Source of the DNA: CAYZMS01 sp964479625
GTDB taxonomy: Bacteria > Bacteroidota > Bacteroidia > Chitinophagales > Saprospiraceae
Reading direction: 5' to 3'
DNA length: 64,000 nt
NCBI GenBank assembly: GCA_964479625.1
Contig: CAYZMS010000017.1
Span: forward strand, 1-64,000
This document shows positions 26,486-34,625 of the stretch, one piece after another (position 1 is the first letter of the stretch; each line of letters starts with the position of its first letter). The notes beneath the pieces are model-generated. The model was given only the letters and a program-made list of their open reading frames with translations. It was not told the DNA's origin and did no database searches. Position numbers and translations under genes: made by a program.

Positions 26486-27730
26486 ATGCAAGTGAATACA
26501 GCGCCGATAACGGCCTTAACGATTGATGAAATAAGGAATGAGTTTCCCTTACTTAAGGGACAAATGAATGGCAGGCCCATCGTTTTTCTGGATAGCGCTG
26601 CTTCCAGTCAAAAACCGGAGGCTGTTCTGGAAGCTCTTGATTATTACTATCGCAAACAAAATGCGAATGTTCATCGCGGAATCTACGCCCTGAGTCAGGA
26701 GGCTACTGATGCTCATGAAAATGCCCGGGAGGTTGCCCGGCGGTTTATTCATGCGGGTTCGACCAGGGAGGTGCTCTTTGTACGTGGTACCACAGAAGGT
26801 ATCAACCTTGTGGCTTCTTCCTTTGGAAAGAAATTCTTTGAAAAAGGAGATGAGATACTGATCTCCGCTATGGAGCATCATTCAAACATTGTACCCTGGC
26901 AATTGATCGCAGAGGAAACCGGAGCGGTCTTAAAGGTTATTCCGGTAACAAATGAAGGAGAGCTGGAACCCGGTGCCTTCGAACAACTGTTGACCGAGCG
27001 TACAAAGCTGGCGGCCATAGTTCACGTTTCCAACACCCTGGGAACGATCAACCCGGTGAAGGAAATGATCGCCAAAGCGCATGAAGCAGGGGCTGTAGTT
27101 CTGGTCGATGGTGCACAGGCTGTTCCTCATATGCCTGTCGATGTTCAGGAACTGGATGCTGATTTTTATGTGTTTTCCGGACACAAGATCTTCGGGCCAA
27201 CAGGGATCGGAATATTGTATGGTAAGGAAAAATGGCTAGAAGCTATGCCGCCCTACCACGGGGGTGGTGAAATGATCAAGCAGGTTACTTTCGAAAAAAC
27301 CACTTTCAACGAACTGCCCTTTAAGTTCGAAGCTGGAACGCCCAACATTTCCGGTACCATAGGCTTAGGGGCGGCAATGGAGTACATTGAAAGGATCGGT
27401 TACAGAATTATAGGTGCACACGAAAAAGATCTGCTGGATTACGCTACGGAGCAATTATTGACGATCGAAGGCCTAAGGATCATAGGTACGGCAGCGCAAA
27501 AAGCGAGTGTGATCTCATTTCTGGTAGACGGAACGCATCCATTTGACCTGGGGACGCTGCTCGATAAAATGGGTATTGCGGTTCGAACCGGCCATCATTG
27601 TACACAACCTTTGATGGATCGCTACGAGATTCCTGGTACCGTACGGGCCTCTTTCGCCTTATATAATAATCGCGAGGATGTAGACCGGCTGGTGGAGGGC
27701 GTACGCAAGGCAGCAAAAATGTTAGTTTAA
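26486..27730 (+). CDS. sufS: Cysteine desulfurase SufS
   Basis: 414 residues from the ATG at 26486. An earlier in-frame start inside sufD is possible but adds residues unlike the family. This is a fold-type I PLP enzyme: the PLP lysine is in SGHKIFGPTG (K234), the PLP-contacting histidines in MEHHSNIVPW, and the catalytic cysteine in RTGHHCTQP (C372), the short-loop pattern of group II desulfurases. It removes sulfur from cysteine and passes it to SufE, encoded 15 bases later. Confidence 0.97.
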   Translation: MQVNTAPITALTIDEIRNEFPLLKGQMNGRPIVFLDSAASSQKPEAVLEALDYYYRKQNANVHRGIYALSQEATDAHENAREVARRFIHAGSTREVLFVRGTTEGINLVASSFGKKFFEKGDEILISAMEHHSNIVPWQLIAEETGAVLKVIPVTNEGELEPGAFEQLLTERTKLAAIVHVSNTLGTINPVKEMIAKAHEAGAVVLVDGAQAVPHMPVDVQELDADFYVFSGHKIFGPTGIGILYGKEKWLEAMPPYHGGGEMIKQVTFEKTTFNELPFKFEAGTPNISGTIGLGAAMEYIERIGYRIIGAHEKDLLDYATEQLLTIEGLRIIGTAAQKASVISFLVDGTHPFDLGTLLDKMGIAVRTGHHCTQPLMDRYEIPGTVRASFALYNNREDVDRLVEGVRKAAKMLV

Positions 27731-27745
27731 TGCCAAAATAGACTA

Positions 27746-28174
27746 ATGGCAGACATCAATACTACACAGAACGAGATCATTGACGAGTTCGGTCTTTTTG
27801 GAGACTGGATGGAAAAGTATGAATATATCATAGACCTGGGGAAGCAGCTTCCACTGATCGATGGAAAGTTTAAAGATGAACAGCATCTGATCAAAGGCTG
27901 CCAAAGTCAGGTCTGGTTGCATGCTGAGTTGGATGATGATAAGGTGGCGTTTACGGCAGAAAGCGATGCTGTAATTACTAAAGGTATTATTGCTTTGCTG
28001 GTGCGGGTATTGAATAATCAATCACCCAGGGCCATTGCGGATGCAGATCTTTATTTCATTGAAAAGATCGGTTTGCACGAGCACCTTTCCCCCAATCGTT
28101 CGAATGGACTGCGCAGCATGGTAAAGCAGTTGAAACTATATGGCCTGGCTTTGGCAAGCCGGTCAGAAAGTTAG
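27746..28174 (+). CDS. sufE: Sulfur transfer protein SufE
   Basis: 142 residues, the usual size. The active cysteine lies in LIKGCQSQVWL (C52), matching the SufE loop that accepts persulfide sulfur from SufS and hands it to SufB. It is the fifth gene of the cluster. A 103-base gap follows before the SufT/DUF59 gene, long enough for an internal promoter, though I see no clear one. Confidence 0.96.
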   Translation: MADINTTQNEIIDEFGLFGDWMEKYEYIIDLGKQLPLIDGKFKDEQHLIKGCQSQVWLHAELDDDKVAFTAESDAVITKGIIALLVRVLNNQSPRAIADADLYFIEKIGLHEHLSPNRSNGLRSMVKQLKLYGLALASRSES

Positions 28175-28277
28175 GTGATAATTAATGGTTTCTCCGCGCA
28201 GGTAGATCCATTTTTGAAGGCCTGTTCAGTTTGTTTTTACCGTAAAGTAACCAGTCAAATTTCAAAGAGTATTCTCC

Positions 28278-28589
28278 ATGGATAAAGCAGCTTTAGAGGT
28301 TAAGATCATAGATCAGATCAAAACGGTGTATGATCCGGAGATCCCAGCGGATATTTATGAACTGGGCTTGATTTACCAGATAGAAATAAAAGACGATGGT
28401 AGGGTGAATTTGGTCATGACGCTGACTACTCCAATGTGTCCGGTGGCAGACTCCTTGCCTATGGAGGTACAGGAAAAGGTAGCCATGGTGGAAGGGGTAA
28501 CGGATGTGGACATGCAGGTTGTTTTCGACCCCCCGTGGAATAAAGAAATGATGAGCGAAGAGGCCCGGTTTGCCCTGGATATGTTTTAA
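28278..28589 (+). CDS. sufT: SufT/DUF59 (MIP18-like) Fe-S maturation protein
   Basis: 103 residues. The DPEIPADIYELGLIY opening and TLTTPMCPVADSLP motif with its single conserved cysteine (C54) mark the DUF59/MIP18 family, often encoded in suf clusters as SufT. Members help mature or deliver Fe-S clusters to target proteins. The position just after sufE supports this role. The PaaD-like branch of the same family is less likely because no phenylacetate genes are nearby. Confidence 0.88.
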   Translation: MDKAALEVKIIDQIKTVYDPEIPADIYELGLIYQIEIKDDGRVNLVMTLTTPMCPVADSLPMEVQEKVAMVEGVTDVDMQVVFDPPWNKEMMSEEARFALDMF

Positions 28590-28626
28590 AAGATCTGGAA
28601 AGTGGACCAGGTTTAACAGGAAAAAT

Positions 28627-28654
28627 GGAAAGCCCCTGAACGGCCTTCCTTTTC
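28627..28654 (+). terminator. Weak terminator between sufT and the Rrf2 gene
   Basis: An eight-base stem with one mismatch (GGAAAGCC with GGCCTTCC) and a seven-base loop, followed by four T. It could reduce read-through from the suf genes into the regulator gene. Confidence 0.35.
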
Positions 28655-28678
28655 TAATAAAGCACAAGCGAGTAATCA

Positions 28679-29143
28679 ATGAAAATTACAGCTCAAGATG
28701 AATACGGACTGCGCCTTTTATTGCGCATTGCCAAAGAAGAGAGTCAAGATGGTATTACCATTGCCCAACTCAGTCAGGTTGAGGGTATTTCGAACAGCTA
28801 TGCGGCAAAAGTTACCCGTTCTCTTCGTTTGGCGGGTTTGATAGATAGCACTCGCGGTCCAAAAGGTGGTTATGCGTTAACCCGTCCACCAGAGAATATC
28901 TATATGCACGAGGTTATGCGTGCCTTAGACGGTCCGTTGTTTGAGTCGTCCTTTTGTCAGAACCATACCGGCAGTGAAAATATCTGTGTAAATTCCGTCA
29001 ATTGCTCCGTTCGATCGCTATGGAGGGTAGTTCAGGCTGCCGTCGATAACATTCTTTCAGGGATTACCCTTCGGGACCTCATGGGTAACGAGCGTACGGC
29101 AGAAAACCTTCTTCAGCATATTTTTGACCGGGTAGCCTACTAG
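28679..29143 (+). CDS. Rrf2-family transcriptional regulator, probable Fe-S sensor of the suf cluster
   Basis: 154 residues. The N-terminal winged helix has the Rrf2 form (MKITAQDEYGLRLLLRIA, then ISNSYAAKVTRSLRLAGLI and RGPKGGYAL). Three cysteines lie at 93, 103 and 109, in the region where IscR-like members bind a cluster. The spacing (10 and 5) differs slightly from the IscR pattern, so cluster binding is inferred. By analogy with IscR it would sense Fe-S status and control the suf genes upstream. Its stop codon overlaps that of the convergent patatin-like gene within the palindrome CTAG at 29140-29143. Confidence 0.92.
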   Translation: MKITAQDEYGLRLLLRIAKEESQDGITIAQLSQVEGISNSYAAKVTRSLRLAGLIDSTRGPKGGYALTRPPENIYMHEVMRALDGPLFESSFCQNHTGSENICVNSVNCSVRSLWRVVQAAVDNILSGITLRDLMGNERTAENLLQHIFDRVAY

Positions 29144-30558
29144 TTCCTTTCTAAAGCTGCACGTATTGCTGGTTCCCGGAGCTTTACGATCAACTGGCCC
29201 GCCAGAAAAAGCAACTCCTGTTCATGGTCCTTCATAGTGTATTTTGTACCGATATTTGAAAGGATCTCGTACAACATTTGACGTTCACTTTCCTCCAGAC
29301 TTTCCTGTTCATTGTTCATTTTATTGATGAGGTAGGGGAAGGCTTCCTTCGGTTTTATGACCTTTGGATAGGGGGCGTCATTGCCCTCGATCAGCGTGTT
29401 GAATCCCAGTATGACCGTTTGGATATCTACTTCCCTTTCCAGCACCTCTATTTCCCGAAGCAGTACAGATCGCCTTGCGCTTAGCCCACTGGCGGGAAGG
29501 CTTCCAGCTACATTCCAGGATTTTACGGAGCCTTCATTTTTTCTGAAAGTGTACAGATTTACCCCTGCCTCTGCATCCACCAACAGGAGAACCCGCCGAG
29601 CAGCTTTTTCTTGCTGTAGGAGGTTTGCAGCCGTATAAAAACCAAAATTATCGGTCATGGCGCCATCCATAAGGTGCAGAAAGGGGCGTTCAAGACTAAA
29701 TGCACTCCGAAGGGTAGAATTGGAGATCAGTACCGGAAAGCTTCCACTGGCTTTAATACCAACGGAAAGGGGAACCTGGTAGGCATCCCAGTTCTCATCG
29801 AAATAGTTGCGCTTTTTGCGGTGAGAATAACCGTTTATTTTATAAGTATCCAAAATATCAGGGGTAAAAGGAAAAATACTCAAGGTTGTAACTGTAGAAC
29901 TGTTGGTAATGTGATAGGGAAGGGTTACCGGTTTGTCTGAGCCAAAGGGCCTAAACATATCCCCCAGTTGGATGCTTTCCGCTCCTTTTTTTTCAATATT
30001 TCGAGCCTTGTAGCCCAACACAAAGTCGTCGATCTTTTTTTCTAACACATCCCCATCGTCAATTGGAGTGAATAATAAAAGGGGATTTAAACTATTTATG
30101 AATATGGGCCAGGCAAAATCCGCGGTTAAGGCGTCAGCTATACTTTCTTCTACGTACTTTCGGAACAAGAAAGGTTCCTGGCGTTGGTAATATTGATGTT
30201 CGTATTTCGCTCGAATATAAGCACCACCCGCAAACCCGCCCCCTGAAACAGTGGACAGGTAGTCAATTTCTTCCAGGGCATTCCGACCAGAGGAGAGCTT
30301 CAATTGCTCAAGGCCAAGCATTACTCCAACCCCAAAGTTGGCAGCCCGGTGCCCTCCACCTGTAATAGAAAGGGCAACAGCAGTTTGTGGGTCTTGTCCT
30401 TTTCGGGTTTGAACGGATTTATAGGCTTTTAGGTCTACAGTGGGAGCTGCCTCGCCGTCCCGCCTGAACTGAGAACGATCCGGTTGGATCTTTTTAGAAC
30501 AGGCTACAGTGGTTAGCAGGATGATCGCTAGAAAAGAAAAGCGCGGCATAAGGTGCAA
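29140..30558 (-). CDS. Patatin-like phospholipase lipoprotein
   Basis: 472 residues. It starts with a lipoprotein signal whose lipobox ends at C20 (LTTVAC). An alternative ATG three codons later leaves the same signal. The patatin/cPLA2-like core is visible: oxyanion-hole glycines TGGGHRAANFG (67-75), nucleophile elbow TVSGGG with S105, and the Asp motif MDGAMTDNFG further on. The elbow differs from the usual G-x-S-x-G because Thr replaces the first Gly. It is probably a membrane-anchored acyl hydrolase facing the periplasm or surface. It is divergent from the alpha/beta-hydrolase gene at 30660. Confidence 0.85.
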   Translation of the reverse strand: MHLMPRFSFLAIILLTTVACSKKIQPDRSQFRRDGEAAPTVDLKAYKSVQTRKGQDPQTAVALSITGGGHRAANFGVGVMLGLEQLKLSSGRNALEEIDYLSTVSGGGFAGGAYIRAKYEHQYYQRQEPFLFRKYVEESIADALTADFAWPIFINSLNPLLLFTPIDDGDVLEKKIDDFVLGYKARNIEKKGAESIQLGDMFRPFGSDKPVTLPYHITNSSTVTTLSIFPFTPDILDTYKINGYSHRKKRNYFDENWDAYQVPLSVGIKASGSFPVLISNSTLRSAFSLERPFLHLMDGAMTDNFGFYTAANLLQQEKAARRVLLLVDAEAGVNLYTFRKNEGSVKSWNVAGSLPASGLSARRSVLLREIEVLEREVDIQTVILGFNTLIEGNDAPYPKVIKPKEAFPYLINKMNNEQESLEESERQMLYEILSNIGTKYTMKDHEQELLFLAGQLIVKLREPAIRAALERN

Positions 30559-30636
30559 ATTTTGGGAAAAATAAGGAGCTTAACGGACAAGGACAAGGTT
30601 TGGACTGTAAGCGTTTAAAATAATTTGTAGTATATT

Positions 30637-30644
30637 TATATTTG
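30637..30644 (+). promoter_or_regulatory. Candidate -7 element (TATATTTG) of the hydrolase gene
   Basis: Exact match to the Bacteroidota -7 consensus TAnnTTTG, 15 bases before the ATG at 30660. I see no clear TTG at the expected -33 distance, so this may be a weak promoter or chance. Confidence 0.35.
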
Positions 30645-30659
30645 TAAAACAATTTTCAA

Positions 30660-31610
30660 ATGCGTATTTATTTGCTTCCGCTGCTTTTCCTTTGGGGGAT
30701 GACCTCTAATGCACAACAATCAGAAGAAGTAGGGCTCGAAACAGCCTCCGGAGTGATTAATGGAACAATTACCATGCCGGAGGCCGGCGCCCCGGCTCCT
30801 GTCGTTTTGATCATATCAGGCTCAGGGCCCACTGACCGGGACGGCAATAGTTATTACGTCAAGAACGACGCCTTGAAATTGCTCGCAGACTCCCTGACCC
30901 TACGCGGAATTGCCACCCTTCGTTACGATAAGCGAGGGGTAGCAGCCAGTGTGGAGGTAGGGCCGGCCGAGAAAGATCTGCGTTTTGAAACCTATATTGA
31001 AGATGCGGTGGGCTGGATAAAACTTTTAAAGCAACAACAGAAAAAAGGCATCTTCAGCCAAATCTTTATTCTTGGACATAGTGAGGGCGCCTTGATCGCC
31101 AATTTAGCCGGCATAGAGGAAAAAGTGGCCGGCTTTATTTCCCTTGCCGGGCCGGGGCGCCGGGCTGACGTCTTATTGAAGGAACAGCTTGGTAAAAATA
31201 CCTATTATGGCTCTCCTCTGGTACTGGAAATGGCAGAACCAATTATTGATAGCCTGGTGGCTGGATACGAGGTGAAAAAAGTAGATTTAAGTTTGGGGAA
31301 ACTGTTTCGGCCAAGTGTTCAACCCTACCTGATCTCCTGGTTTAAATATGACCCCAAAGAAGCCATTTCGAAATTGGATGTACCAGTATTGATCATTCAA
31401 GGATCTACTGACCTTCAGGTTACGGAGGAGGACGCTGAGTTGTTAGCCAGGGCTCAACCCGAAGGGCAACTGGCGATCATCGATGAGATGAATCATGTGC
31501 TTCGAAAGGTTTCTGAGGATCCCAAGGAAAACCTGGGATCCTACAGCAGGCAGGATTTGCCCTTGCATCCCGGCTTGATCCCGGTTTTGGTTGATTTTAT
31601 TCAGGAGTGA
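30660..31610 (+). CDS. Secreted alpha/beta hydrolase
   Basis: 316 residues with a signal peptide (LLPLLFLWGMTSNAQ). The fold is marked by the ISGSGPTDRDGNSY loop, the LRYDKRG strand, the nucleophile elbow GHSEG (S141), an acid in QGSTDLQV and the C-terminal histidine in MNHVL. Such proteins are esterases or acyl-peptidase-like enzymes. The substrate cannot be read from the sequence. The first 20 residues suggest export to the periplasm. The stop is 13 bases before the radA start, so the two may share a transcript. Confidence 0.88.
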   Translation: MRIYLLPLLFLWGMTSNAQQSEEVGLETASGVINGTITMPEAGAPAPVVLIISGSGPTDRDGNSYYVKNDALKLLADSLTLRGIATLRYDKRGVAASVEVGPAEKDLRFETYIEDAVGWIKLLKQQQKKGIFSQIFILGHSEGALIANLAGIEEKVAGFISLAGPGRRADVLLKEQLGKNTYYGSPLVLEMAEPIIDSLVAGYEVKKVDLSLGKLFRPSVQPYLISWFKYDPKEAISKLDVPVLIIQGSTDLQVTEEDAELLARAQPEGQLAIIDEMNHVLRKVSEDPKENLGSYSRQDLPLHPGLIPVLVDFIQE

Positions 31611-31623
31611 AAAATGATAAGTA

Positions 31624-33003
31624 TTGGCAAAGGTCAAAAAAGTATTTATTTGTTCGAACTGCGGTGCCACCTCCCCTAAATGGATGGGGAAGTGTAATGC
31701 CTGTGGAGAATGGAATACCTACCAGGAAGATGTGATCACACGGGAGACCCCGAAGGAGGCTGCCCGAGGTAGCTGGTCGAAAAAAGGCGAGCACGGAAAG
31801 GGACCCAGACCGGTGGCATTACCGGATATCCAGGCAGGAGCCATTCGCAGGCTGGTTACTCCGGATGAAGAACTGAACCGGGTTCTTGGAGGAGGAATCG
31901 TTCCAGGCTCCCTGGTCCTGATCGGGGGCCAGCCCGGTATTGGGAAGTCTACTTTGTTACTACAGGTGGCTTTGGGGCTAAAGGCCAGGGTGCTGTATAT
32001 TTCTGGAGAAGAAAGTGAGGAACAGATCAAAATGCGGGCTGACCGGGTTTCGAATAAACAATCGGACTGTTTTATTCTTACAGAGACCAATGTTAGCCGG
32101 ATCACAACCCATGCCGATCAGCTCCAACCTCAACTGGTGATTATTGATTCCATTCAAACCCTGGCCTCCCCTTATATCGATTCCATGCCCGGGAGTATCA
32201 GTCAGGTGAGAGAATCTGCCGGAGAGTTGCAACGATTTGCTAAGAGTACCAATATTCCTGTTTTCCTGATTGGCCATATCACAAAGGATGGAGCCATTGC
32301 CGGCCCCAAATTGCTGGAACATATCGTAGATGCCGTTTTACAATTTGAGGGCGATCGAAATTACACTTATCGAATCCTTCGGACCATTAAGAACCGGTTT
32401 GGCTCTACCGATGAAATGGGGATCTATGAAATGCAGGCGAATGGCCTCAGAGAAGTCAGTAACCCTAGTGAGCTTTTACTTTCTCAAAAAGATGAAGACC
32501 TTAGTGGTTCGGCAGTTTGCGCCACCATGGAAGGTATGCGACCCATGTTGATAGAGGCGCAAGCCCTGGTGAGTACGGCTGTTTATGGTACTCCGCAACG
32601 TTCTGCTACCGGGTTTGACCTGCGTCGGCTGAGTATGTTATTGGCAGTGCTTGAAAAGCGAGGTGGTTTCCCATTTGGTCAAAATGATGCCTTTCTAAAT
32701 ATTGCGGGGGGAATTCGGGTAGATGATCCGGCCATTGACCTGGCTATTGTCAGTGCTTTGATCTCATCATTGGAGGATGTGGCTGTTCCCACGGATACCT
32801 GTTTTGCCGGGGAGGTTGGCCTGTCCGGTGAGATCCGGGCGGTAAACCGGATCGAACAAAGGATTCAGGAGGCCGATCGTTTGGGGTTTAAACATATCTT
32901 CATATCTAAATATAACCTCAAGGGCCTGGATACTAAACGCTATGCTATCCATATCCATCCGCTGGGAAAAATGATAGAACTTTATGAGCGGCTGTTCCAG
33001 TAG
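31624..33003 (+). CDS. radA: DNA repair protein RadA, TTG start
   Basis: 459 residues. The N-terminal zinc finger has four cysteines (10, 13, 24, 27). A RecA-like ATPase follows, with Walker A GGQPGIGKST (101-110) and the RadA motif KNRFG, then a Lon-like C-terminal domain. RadA processes branched recombination intermediates. An in-frame stop six bases before the TTG at 31624 leaves no upstream ATG, and the family's MAK..VF.CSNCG start fits. I therefore read TTG as the true start, which may lower expression. Confidence 0.96.
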   Translation: MAKVKKVFICSNCGATSPKWMGKCNACGEWNTYQEDVITRETPKEAARGSWSKKGEHGKGPRPVALPDIQAGAIRRLVTPDEELNRVLGGGIVPGSLVLIGGQPGIGKSTLLLQVALGLKARVLYISGEESEEQIKMRADRVSNKQSDCFILTETNVSRITTHADQLQPQLVIIDSIQTLASPYIDSMPGSISQVRESAGELQRFAKSTNIPVFLIGHITKDGAIAGPKLLEHIVDAVLQFEGDRNYTYRILRTIKNRFGSTDEMGIYEMQANGLREVSNPSELLLSQKDEDLSGSAVCATMEGMRPMLIEAQALVSTAVYGTPQRSATGFDLRRLSMLLAVLEKRGGFPFGQNDAFLNIAGGIRVDDPAIDLAIVSALISSLEDVAVPTDTCFAGEVGLSGEIRAVNRIEQRIQEADRLGFKHIFISKYNLKGLDTKRYAIHIHPLGKMIELYERLFQ

Positions 33004-33050
33004 CCTGGAAAGCGCTCGGAACACTTTTTTCCAGTATTTGTTACCAAATT

Positions 33051-33467
33051 ATGGAGTATTCGGGAACAGTAGATAAACCAGTGATCCTCTTTGATGGTGT
33101 TTGCAACCTTTGCAGCGGCTTTGTGCAAACTATAATAAAGCTGGACCCCGGAGGAAAGTTCCAATTTGCTTCTCTTCAATCGGAATTCGGTTTGGAAGTT
33201 CGACGAAAGGCAGGCCTGGATACGGTAGGGCTCAACACGGTTATCCTTTATGCCCCGCCCCAAATTTTTACCCGCTCGGATGTTCCCCTTGAAATTGCCA
33301 GACGCCTGGGTGGAGTCTGGAAACTTGCATTGGTCGGCTACCTCCTTCCTAAAGGAATTCGAAATTACCTCTATGATTGGGTTGCGCGAAACCGCTACCG
33401 CTGGTTTGGTAAAAAGGAAACCTGTTGGTTGCCCACTCCCGAACTAAAGCAGCGCTTCCTAAGCTGA
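33051..33467 (+). CDS. DCC-family thiol-disulfide oxidoreductase-like protein (DUF393)
   Basis: 138 residues. The thioredoxin-like motif is in FDGVCNLC (C18 and C21), followed by the family's FQFASLQS and a conserved tail (YDWVARNRYRWFGK). Members of the DCC family are predicted redox proteins with an unknown partner. It lies 47 bases after radA and 38 bases before a metallo-beta-lactamase-fold gene. All are on the plus strand, so one operon is possible. Confidence 0.88.
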   Translation: MEYSGTVDKPVILFDGVCNLCSGFVQTIIKLDPGGKFQFASLQSEFGLEVRRKAGLDTVGLNTVILYAPPQIFTRSDVPLEIARRLGGVWKLALVGYLLPKGIRNYLYDWVARNRYRWFGKKETCWLPTPELKQRFLS

Positions 33468-33505
33468 TGTCAAATTGCCTTTAATCACCTTTCAATTCGA
33501 ATAGT

Positions 33506-34399
33506 ATGCAAAGAAGACATTTCCTGAAATCCTCCTCCATAGCGGGAGGCTTGCTCCTCTTTCCAGAATACCGGTGGCTATTCCCTGAACCCGCTAATTT
33601 CAAACCGTTGCGCGGTAATGTGGGGATTTATACCGACCGGGGCGGTACCATTGGATGGTTGCTTCAGAAAAACGGAGTAGCGGTAGTGGATACCCAATTC
33701 CCGGAGCAATCTCAAAACCTGATCACGCAGTTAAAAGAAAGGTCTGCTAAGCAGGTTGACTTGCTGATCAATACGCATCACCATGGGGATCACAGCGGAG
33801 GCAATATTGCCTTTAAAGGAATTGTGCAACAGCTTGTTGCCCATGAAAATTCAAAGGCGAATCAAATACGGGTGGCTAAAGAACGGGACAACGAGGTAGG
33901 ACAAATGTACCCCGACACTACCTTTAAAGATAAATGGAACCAAAAGGTGGGTGACGAAACCATTAGCCTGCACTACTTTGGAGCTGCCCATACCAATGGA
34001 GATGCTGTGATCCACTTCGAAAATGCCAATGTGGCTCACGTGGGTGACCTGATGTTCAATCGTCGTTTTCCCTACATTGACAAGTCATCTGGAGCCAGTA
34101 TAGAGAATTGGATAAGAGTTATTGATACTATTTTCGAAACATTAGACGATGATACCTTATTCATTTTTGGACATGCCGGAAACGGCTATGAGGTTACTGG
34201 AGATAAAGAAGACCTCAAGGCTATGCAAAATTACCTGGAACATCTTTTGGAATACGCAACTAAGGCATATCAGGAGGGTAAAACAGAAGCGGAAGCCTCA
34301 CAAGGGTTGGAAGTGATCCCGGGAGCTGCAGATTATACCGGTCGCGGAATCGAACGAAGTATACAGGCCGCTTATCAAGAACTTTCAGAAAGGAATTAG
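33506..34399 (+). CDS. Metallo-beta-lactamase-fold hydrolase with twin-arginine-like signal
   Basis: 297 residues. The N-terminus begins MQRRHFLKSSSIAGG, with two arginines before a hydrophobic stretch, suggesting Tat export. The zinc motif THHHGDHSGG (H91 to H96) is intact, and later histidines (GAAHTNGDAV, FGHAGN) complete a usual binuclear site. It is probably a periplasmic hydrolase of unknown substrate. It is not a clear beta-lactamase by sequence alone. It follows the DCC-family gene closely. Confidence 0.88.
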   Translation: MQRRHFLKSSSIAGGLLLFPEYRWLFPEPANFKPLRGNVGIYTDRGGTIGWLLQKNGVAVVDTQFPEQSQNLITQLKERSAKQVDLLINTHHHGDHSGGNIAFKGIVQQLVAHENSKANQIRVAKERDNEVGQMYPDTTFKDKWNQKVGDETISLHYFGAAHTNGDAVIHFENANVAHVGDLMFNRRFPYIDKSSGASIENWIRVIDTIFETLDDDTLFIFGHAGNGYEVTGDKEDLKAMQNYLEHLLEYATKAYQEGKTEAEASQGLEVIPGAADYTGRGIERSIQAAYQELSERN

Positions 34400-34538
34400 T
34401 ATTCCGTTCGTCTTTGTATTGGTCCTGCTTTTAACTACTGGGGCAGATACGTCCTAATGTAAGGGTTTAGACTTATTGGGGACAGTCCGGTCCGATAAGT
34501 TCTGTCCGGGTTATAAAGAGAAGAAGCCTGTTGCCAAC

Positions 34539-34546
34539 TACTTTTG
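34539..34546 (+). promoter_or_regulatory. Candidate -7 element (TACTTTTG) upstream of asnS
   Basis: Exact TAnnTTTG match, about 80 bases before the asnS ATG. No clear -33 TTG at the usual distance. It would give a leader of about 70 bases containing the 34574-34588 hairpin. Confidence 0.4.
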
Positions 34547-34625
34547 AAAATTCCCTTAATTTCGCGCTGCGATAGGAGGACACCTCCTTCTTATCTCTTT
34601 TTTGTGAAGTTTGAAAACAAAGGAA

